A stretch of DNA of 64,000 bases from Scytalidium lignicola (taxonomy: Eukaryota; Ascomycota; Leotiomycetes): NCBI GenBank assembly GCA_002812745.2, contig NCSJ02000092.1, forward strand, positions 62,001 to 126,000. Direction: 5' to 3'. The translations under genes were made by a program, and so were the position numbers. Under the pieces are notes generated by a model. That model was not told where the DNA came from. It searched no databases and worked only from the letters and a program-made list of their open reading frames with translations. How positions within the stretch are numbered: position 1 is the first letter of the stretch; the number at the start of each line of letters is the position of its first letter. Below, one piece after another: positions 58,010-64,000 of this stretch.

Positions 58010-61000
58010 TTAATCCCCAAGGACATCCTCATCATCATCGNTTTTTGTTATTATCATCATTGTCATCGTCCTCCGGCTCGGCCTCGCCTTCGCCTTCAAT
58101 TCCTTCTTCTCCTTCTTCCTCTTCCTGTTCTTCATCATCTTCTTCCCGTTCTGCCTCTGCAAAGGGATCGACTTCTTCCTCTTCCTCATCGTCGTCATCG
58201 CCAACGAATTCCTCACTCCTCGCATTGCCTTTTAGCTTTGACTTCCCCTCTGCACCAACGGTAGTGCCGTTGCCCTTCGCCTTCGCAGGGGCTTTCCTCT
58301 TCGGCTTAGGTTGATCAAGATAGGCCAGGACTTCCTTGAAATTATGTCCCAGTCGATTGCGGTTTCTCTGGATGCGCGTACTCAGCTTCCCAGCCTGTGG
58401 TCCCGAAGCATCGATCACCCGCGCTACTATTCCTAGCACTAGCTTTCCTGTCAGATCGCAGAGCTGTCGTTCTGCAACCAGCATTTCATTGTGGCGCTCG
58501 GCATCGGTGGTTTCTTCATCAGCCTCCTCTTCATCATCCGAATCTACATCTTCCGGTGCGTCATCGTCTCCTGGAGCGGCGAGGGTCTTCCTGGATTTCT
58601 TAGCATAGTTCCTTTCTGCTATTTCGAATATCGAGGTTAGTTCCGTTTGCTCCGCGGGAGCAATTTCTCGGATGAGGGACTTTAGATGGCTGTATTTATC
58701 ATTGGAATTGATCGATGGTCGCAGCGTGGCGAACAGAACGTGTAGATCTAGGAGAGTGCCTGTTGCCAGCATGCGGACCGGATCTAAGGTTCCCCGAGAA
58801 CTGAGAGTTGATACTAGGTTCGTGGCGAAGAGATTCTGGTGTTCCTTAAGCTCATCAATGTCCTGTTCGGAGATGTCTCCACTGCTCGATATAACTTCGT
58901 TAATCGCTCTGACTTTCCACATAAAGTAGAACATGGCAGATCGAATCGCGGACAAAACTATATCATCTTCCAGCTCGTCCATTTCCGGATTAGCTTCTTC
59001 CAGCAGACCTCTCGCAACTATATCTAGAATGATGCCGACTGGTGGTGGATCATCACCTCTGGATCTAGCTTCTAGGATTTCGATGCAACTTGATATGCTG
59101 GCAAGTTTATCTATCCGCGCAAGCGTGTTTGATAACTCAGTAAGAACCGAGTTCTTCAAAGTCCCACGGAAGCCAATCTTCCCTGCTTTGCTAACTTTGC
59201 GAAGCGTATTGATGTTGTCTTCCCAAAGAGACTGCATTTTATTCTCAGTTACTTCTTCCAGCTCCTCGTAACTTCGAGCGTGCAGAAGAGCTGCACTTGC
59301 CTCACTGAGAACTCTCCTATCGGCATGCCCATTAAACTGCGTGCCAATCTGATCAAGCAGCTTTGCATAAGCGGTAGCGTCCTGTCGCAATTCTTGGAAC
59401 ACGCCTAGATTAAGGGCATGTTCCAGCCGTAGAACAATGGTAGCAGTTTTGGAGTCCGCACCAAATTTATTTAAGAGTCTCGGAATTATGGTGACTAAGT
59501 GCCTTGTAGTCGTTTCTTTCGATTCAAAGGTATCTGTTTTTGATGCTTTCTTCCTACCCTTGTCCGAGTCATCTGCTTGGGTAAGGATGATTTTGACTAC
59601 AGCTGTTAGTACCTCAAGTAGAATTGACTCTTCCCCTTCCACTGGTTTATAAGCTTCTCTTAATGCTCGTTCTGCCTGGTTGTTTTTTGACTTTGACAGT
59701 TTCGATGAATGATCAAAGAGCAAATAACCAGCCAGTATTTCCCAAGTCCTAATCTCAGCTAATTCACGACACAGCACCTGGGCAGCAAGAGTAAGTCTCG
59801 ACTCAGAAGAGGCTCCAGATAATAATGCACTAGCATCGTATGTAACCTCCTCGTTTTCCTCATCTTCCGCGTCGTAGCTCAGTAATGTTTCCGCCAGACA
59901 CTTGTATTTGATCCATTCTACGTGAGGGCTGTCATAGTCATCTTCATCCGCACCAAATGCCTCTTCAACTGTTTCTTCGCCACCAAGCTCTTCAATCTTT
60001 GCTTCGTACAAATCTTGAATATTGTTCACGAAGAACCCTACAACTGATTTCCGAACTCTCGGCTCAGAGTCAAAAATCAGTTTCCCAATTTTATCGATAT
60101 CTTCTGGTTCTAAGAATTCGTATTGTCGCATAAGAACAACAAGTTCTACAGCAGATGATCGGATACTAGGTTCGGAATCTTGAGTCGCAATCTCTATTAT
60201 TCGCGGTCGGAATCTTTCAATAAAGTGTCGCATTCCTCCTGTATTATTAGTCTTGAGGATCCTCTCCAGTTGTCTGATGACTTCATGCCGTGTCGGTGCA
60301 TTGATATCTGATAACATCCATCCCAAATACCGCAGGTATTGTCCATCAAAAAAGAGGATCGGTAATGTGGTGATCCACTGCCCCAAGGCTTCTACGCATT
60401 CACTTCGAATCTTGGGATCAACATCTCGGTATCGATGGACAAAAACAGTATCATAAAAATCTTTGATGATATTTTCAAGTTGTTCCTTCCTTTTGTCACC
60501 TTGTGCCACTTTCTTTTGGAAATCTGCGAGTCGTGCCTTGTTTGAAGTTTTCTTCTTCTTTTCGGCTTCGAGAAGCAGTGATGTATTCGCGGTTTCTTCT
60601 GCCTGAGATTTAGCAATATCGCACATCGCACTGCTCATCGCCAATGCAATTGCAGTAGCTGTGTGCCGGAACGGTCGCAATGTCGATGAGGACATAGTGG
60701 CAATCCACAAATGGAGTGTCTCAATAAGAGCAATATCATCATACAATAGCCCTGATGCATGGATCGACCTAATTAATGACTTAAAGAAATTGACTAGTGA
60801 AATCCGAAAGTCATGAGTGGCTTTAGACTTTGATATAAGAGGATAATCGGTGATATTTTGCTGAAAATGTAACATTAATATAACAACTCTTGCAATTATG
60901 GCGCGTGGACTTACGGCTTGGAATTGCTGCTGCAAATCCCCAACCCTACCTTCAACATTATCCGGGTCATTGATATCGTCTTCGGTGACTTGGAGATCAC

Positions 61001-61619
61001 AGCCCGCACATTGGAAGACAAAATTGACCAACTCAGTCATTCCGGTGGTATTGTTATCATTGTACCGTCCGAGCCAGGGAGCAGCGATGTCGTCTGAATA
61101 TCTTACCGTCCCGAACACCTCAGCTACCTCAGATTAGTTCGTGAAGCTATCAACCAGAAGGTAATAGATCTTACTATATAACTCGCCAGCTTGTCTCCCC
61201 ACGAGGGCAACCCTCTTGGGCGCTTTTGCACGATTTGGCAATTTAACAGCTGACGTCTGTGTGCCGTTAACTTTAGGTTTCTTCGCGGCACGCGGTTTCG
61301 CTGCCTTCGTTCTTTTCCTTTTCTCCCTTAATTCTTCTTCTGCCACGTCGTCTTCCGTCCCCTCACTGTCCATATCCTCATCCTCATCTTCCTCTTCTAA
61401 ACCTGATTCTTCGTCTGCGCCATCTTCATTTCCCCGCTTTCTCTTCGCATTCCCACCTTGTGAGGATGATACTTGAGGTACGAATTTCTCGGGCGCTTTA
61501 ACTACGCGTCCGGACTTGCGGCGTCCAACAGTCGCTGCTGGGGAACTCCTAGCCTCGTCTCCAGATATCTCCATCAGTGGCATTTGGCGATTGGTAACAG
61601 ATATATGAAATGCGACCAA
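58010..61619 (-). CDS. SCC3: Cohesin subunit Scc3/STAG
   Basis: HEAT-repeat subunit of the cohesin ring that holds sister chromatids together. Three exons, 61175-61619, 60915-61123 and 58010-60860 (introns 51 and 54 nt), give about 1165 residues. The N-terminus is basic and acidic by turns (GRRKSGRVVKAPEKF, a long Glu/Asp run, then KRKRTKAAKPRAAKKPK). The conserved body starts VFGTVRYSDDIAAPWLGRY and MTELVNFVFQCAGCD. The stromalin conservative domain is near residue 350-420 (FVHRYRDVDPKIRSECVEAL, YLGWMLSDINAPTRHEVI). The tail is strongly acidic. The 54-nt second intron keeps the frame open, but retaining it would interrupt a conserved segment. An N at 58041 shifts the frame at the C-terminus; correcting it by one base would end the protein in an Asp-rich tail at 58010 rather than 58035. 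The start could also be Met at 61583 or 61574. Confidence 0.92.
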
Positions 61620-62013
61620 AGTTTAAGTATTTCTAGCTGATGGCGGGTTTGCGGCGCGTCGCGAGGGGGAATATTCACCAGGGCATGGAGCGCGAAGTGG
61701 TTCAGACCGCGTTGGTGCTTAAATAGGCTTAGCTTCGATCTCTAGTCCGAGGTGAAATCAATTCCATATTTTCGAGGATTAGTCGCTCACGTGATAATAC
61801 CTCGTTGTCGAGGTCACTTAAAACAGCGGCCAAACCTACCAAATCTAGTGGCCAGAACAGCACAATCTTGCCTAAGGTTATAATCTCTACATGGAGTTAG
61901 GGAATTGAAACTAGAGCTCGTTACTTTAAAAGCTCTGCTACTCTTATTAAATAACCCTCGGGACAAGACGCCACCTCCTTCGACCTGGGAGGGACTTATC
62001 TGAGGATGCGTTA
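61620..62013. promoter_or_regulatory. Shared promoter region of SCC3 and ureD
   Basis: Divergent genes separated by about 394 bases. No convincing core element is visible. A CACGTGA E-box-like word lies near 61789 (CTCACGTGATAA). Confidence 0.45.
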
Positions 62014-63018
62014 TTGCAGCCTTTCGCGATGAGCTCACCTTTCCCCCCTTCATCTTCAAGTCCTGGTGAAGGGCAGCTACATGTTCATTTATTACCGCAT
62101 GGCATATCTGCCTTATCTTTGATGACTTTCCAATATCCCTTGAAACTCATCTCTCCATCACCTTCAGCAGCTCAGAAAAGCGTTCTTATTTTCCTTTTGA
62201 CATATGGTGGCGGACTTGTGGGTGGTGATCAGGTCCATCTGACAATAGATGTCAAAAGCAAATCAAAATTGAGCATAGTTACTCAGGGTCATACTAAGAT
62301 ATTCAAATCTCCTTCAAGTGATGTGGTTACCAGACAACAACTTAAAGTGCGCATTGAATCAGGTGCGGCTGTGTGTTTACTTCCAGACCCTGTTCAGCCA
62401 TTTGCCGAGAGTGTTTATAATCAGTTTCAATCCTTCATTCTATGTAATGACGCTTCGCTATGCCTGCTTGACTGGGTATCAGCAGGCCGAACTGCAAGAG
62501 GAGAGTACTGGGATTGCTGGGCATGGAATGGACGGAATGAAGTATGGGCAGAAGCAAATGCCGAGCATCCAGCAAGGCTTCTTTTGAGAGACAATGTCTT
62601 GCTACAGGGTGATCCTACTAGTACAAACAAAAATGACTTGAAGAAAAAGATGCAAGGACTTGGCATATTTGGTACTCTCATACTGAAAGGGCCGTTGATG
62701 GGTTCACTCTCACGATTTTTCCTTGCAGAATTTTCTAAATTGCCTAGAATTGGGGCGCGTGATTTCAGATCTCAAGAGACAATCAAGGCAGAAGATGGCA
62801 AGGAACTATCAAGACAAGAATTATGGAGAACTGCACGTCTAAAACAAGAAAAGGAAGATCATCTCTTATGGTCCGTTGCACAGGTTCGGGGTTGTACCAT
62901 GGTCAAATTTGGAGCCAAAACAGTTGAAGGCGCACGTGTCTGGCTTAGAGAAATGATTAAAGAAGAAGGAAGCATAGCGAATGAGTTTGGAGAAGATGCA
63001 ACCATGTGTATTCGATGA
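62014..63018 (+). CDS. ureD: Urease accessory protein UreD
   Basis: UreD joins UreF and UreG on apo-urease to deliver nickel; it is needed for urea use. The gene is uninterrupted and encodes 334 residues (329 if the second Met, MSSPFPP at 62029, is used). Family features are the early YPLKLI block, LLTYGGGLVGGDQVHLTIDV, the SIVTQGHTKIFKSP motif, the LLPDPVQPFAESVYNQ signature, and DWVSAGRTARGEYW. The C-terminal half holds the helical region ending VEGARVWLREMIKEE. No targeting signal is seen, which suits a cytosolic chaperone. The urease structural gene and the other accessory genes are not in the window, as usual in fungi. Confidence 0.95.
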   Translation: MQPFAMSSPFPPSSSSPGEGQLHVHLLPHGISALSLMTFQYPLKLISPSPSAAQKSVLIFLLTYGGGLVGGDQVHLTIDVKSKSKLSIVTQGHTKIFKSPSSDVVTRQQLKVRIESGAAVCLLPDPVQPFAESVYNQFQSFILCNDASLCLLDWVSAGRTARGEYWDCWAWNGRNEVWAEANAEHPARLLLRDNVLLQGDPTSTNKNDLKKKMQGLGIFGTLILKGPLMGSLSRFFLAEFSKLPRIGARDFRSQETIKAEDGKELSRQELWRTARLKQEKEDHLLWSVAQVRGCTMVKFGAKTVEGARVWLREMIKEEGSIANEFGEDATMCIR

Positions 63019-63562
63019 TGTGACACTATTTAATAGCCATTATTCTCTTGCTTCTATTATATTTTTAGTTTTGTCTCGAGATTTAAATTAGAGACAAGAG
63101 GAATTTAGAAGTCGCATAGAAAATATATCACTGAGGACACTATTCAGACTTGAATGCCAACTCAGAACCTATAGAGGCATCTCCCTCTTATCCCCTAAGG
63201 ACGAAGTGCCTGATATCGACTCCAAATAGACTCCAAATACCACTCTTTACTTGCGGGGATCGAGAGGCTAAAACGATACGTGTATTTTCACAAATGCACA
63301 TTAACAGAACAAAAGAGGACCCTAATTAATTTAAGGTCTTTATTAAATGTAGGTAATTGAGGAAAGCCTAATTATAGTCGACTCCAGAGAATCCTACCAT
63401 GCTATGAAAAGTCTCAGGAACGTAAATAGATTCCATTGACCTTCTGCTCTACTCGAGCATCTCATAATGTAAAAAGTGCAAGGAATTCTGAAATCAGAGC
63501 GATCAGCAGTATTGCACCCAAGTAAACCCAACCTATGCTAGTTTGAATCCTCCAACATCCAG
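63019..63562. other. Convergent intergenic region
   Basis: It separates the ends of ureD and the C2H2 gene. No frame or repeat is recognised. Confidence 0.45.
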
Positions 63563-64000
63563 TTACCAGTTTGGTGTATGAATTTTCCAGTAGCTATTGA
63601 ATTCAGCCTCCCTAGCATCATTCGCCGCCTTATTAGCCTCATTGATGGCTTTGGGTTTAAAGGCTTCGTCGTTGACTGCATATTTAACAGTGTTGTCCAC
63701 ATGTAGACCAGCAACTTTACCCATCCCAATTGTAATCTCATCGACAGTACTGTTGTAATTTCCGGCCTCTCTGATCCGACATCTTACTCCCTGGCTCTCG
63801 CAATGTTGAGTTAAGGCTGTGGACGAAGCAAAGTAATCTAGGCAATTAGGGCATCTCAATTTTTCGTTCATATGAGCCGCAGATCTGAGGTGCTGAATAA
63901 ATGCACTCTTGGTTGCGAGAACCTTCCTGTAGAAGTAATTAGTAGAGCCGATGCTACTGGATTTTAATGAAATACTACTTACGGACATCCTGGATGAGGG
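63563..64000 (-). CDS. C2H2 zinc-finger protein, 3' part only
   Basis: The gene enters from the right edge on the minus strand, so its 5' end is missing. A partial exon, 63983-64000, joins over a 56-nt intron (63927-63982) to the last exon, 63563-63926. Across the splice it reads PHPGCPKVLATKSAFIQHLRSAAH, a C2H2 finger (its first Cys lies at the cut edge, then Cys, 12 residues, His, 5 residues, His). A second finger-like unit follows (CPNC, LTQHCESQGVRC). The C-terminus (KAINEANKAANDAREAEF) is helical and ends at NW. It is probably a nucleic-acid-binding protein. Nothing here tells its targets. Confidence 0.75.
   Translation of the reverse strand, partial: PSSRMSVSSISLKSSSIGSTNYFYRKVLATKSAFIQHLRSAAHMNEKLRCPNCLDYFASSTALTQHCESQGVRCRIREAGNYNSTVDEITIGMGKVAGLHVDNTVKYAVNDEAFKPKAINEANKAANDAREAEFNSYWKIHTPNW

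Noticed and set aside
58045..58608. Plus-strand Ser-rich frames opposite SCC3
   Set aside because: They mirror the Glu/Asp-rich codons of SCC3 on the other strand.
1..64000. tRNA, rRNA genes and CRISPR arrays
   Set aside because: No cloverleaf with a GTTCRA-type T-loop, no rRNA-like stretch and no regularly spaced identical repeats with unique spacers were found by reading.

Overview
The window looks like nuclear DNA of a filamentous ascomycete. The intact genes have short GT-AG introns (about 44-93 nt, with two near 300 nt), and the conserved genes are fungal: alpha-aminoadipate reductase, importin alpha, Pot1, a two-gene sterol aspartylation pair, Scc3 and UreD. The repeats carry the mark of repeat-induced point mutation (RIP): long reading frames broken by TAA/TAG/TGA at original Gln and Trp codons, with a strong drift to A+T. 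The genus cannot be told from the sequence.

The window falls into two compartments. From 1 to about 42.9 kb it is mostly transposon-derived, with three intact single-copy-looking genes embedded in it. These are a Lys2-like reductase (2.76-6.34 kb), an UNC93-like MFS protein (24.8-26.5 kb) and a GMC oxidoreductase (37.1-39.25 kb). The repeats are: a PIF/Harbinger remnant split by a solo copia LTR (1-2 kb); palindromic/MITE-like DNA (2.0-2.5 kb); a MULE remnant (7.7-8.8 kb); a complete but RIP-inactivated Ty3/gypsy chromovirus with two LTRs (8.84-16.44 kb); a complete but heavily RIPped Ty1/copia element with a perfect 5-bp target duplication (16.90-21.89 kb); a 5.8-kb terminal-inverted-repeat element of unknown superfamily (27.95-33.78 kb); a pogo/Fot1-type element with perfect 96-bp TIRs (33.86-36.31 kb); and a 421-bp TA-flanked MITE (39.84-40.26 kb).

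From 42.9 kb to the end the window is dense, conserved housekeeping DNA: importin alpha and Pot1 (divergent), the alpha/beta hydrolase ErdH and the AspRS-DUF2156 fusion ErdS (divergent), cohesin Scc3 and urease accessory UreD (divergent), and the 3' part of a C2H2 zinc-finger gene entering from the right edge.

The clearest functional link is erdH-erdS. ErdS charges tRNA-Asp and passes aspartate to ergosterol; ErdH is a matching hydrolase candidate that would remove it. The most puzzling stretch is the 5.8-kb TIR element. It has remains of two convergent multi-exon genes, and a near-palindromic word of the type TTAGYATATRCTAA recurs along it, sitting in intron-like GT-AG intervals wherever exons could be traced. 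Most exon joins below were checked by hand: the exon lengths of the Lys2-like, UNC93-like, GMC, importin alpha, Pot1 and ErdS genes each add up to a multiple of three. No search or alignment program was run.
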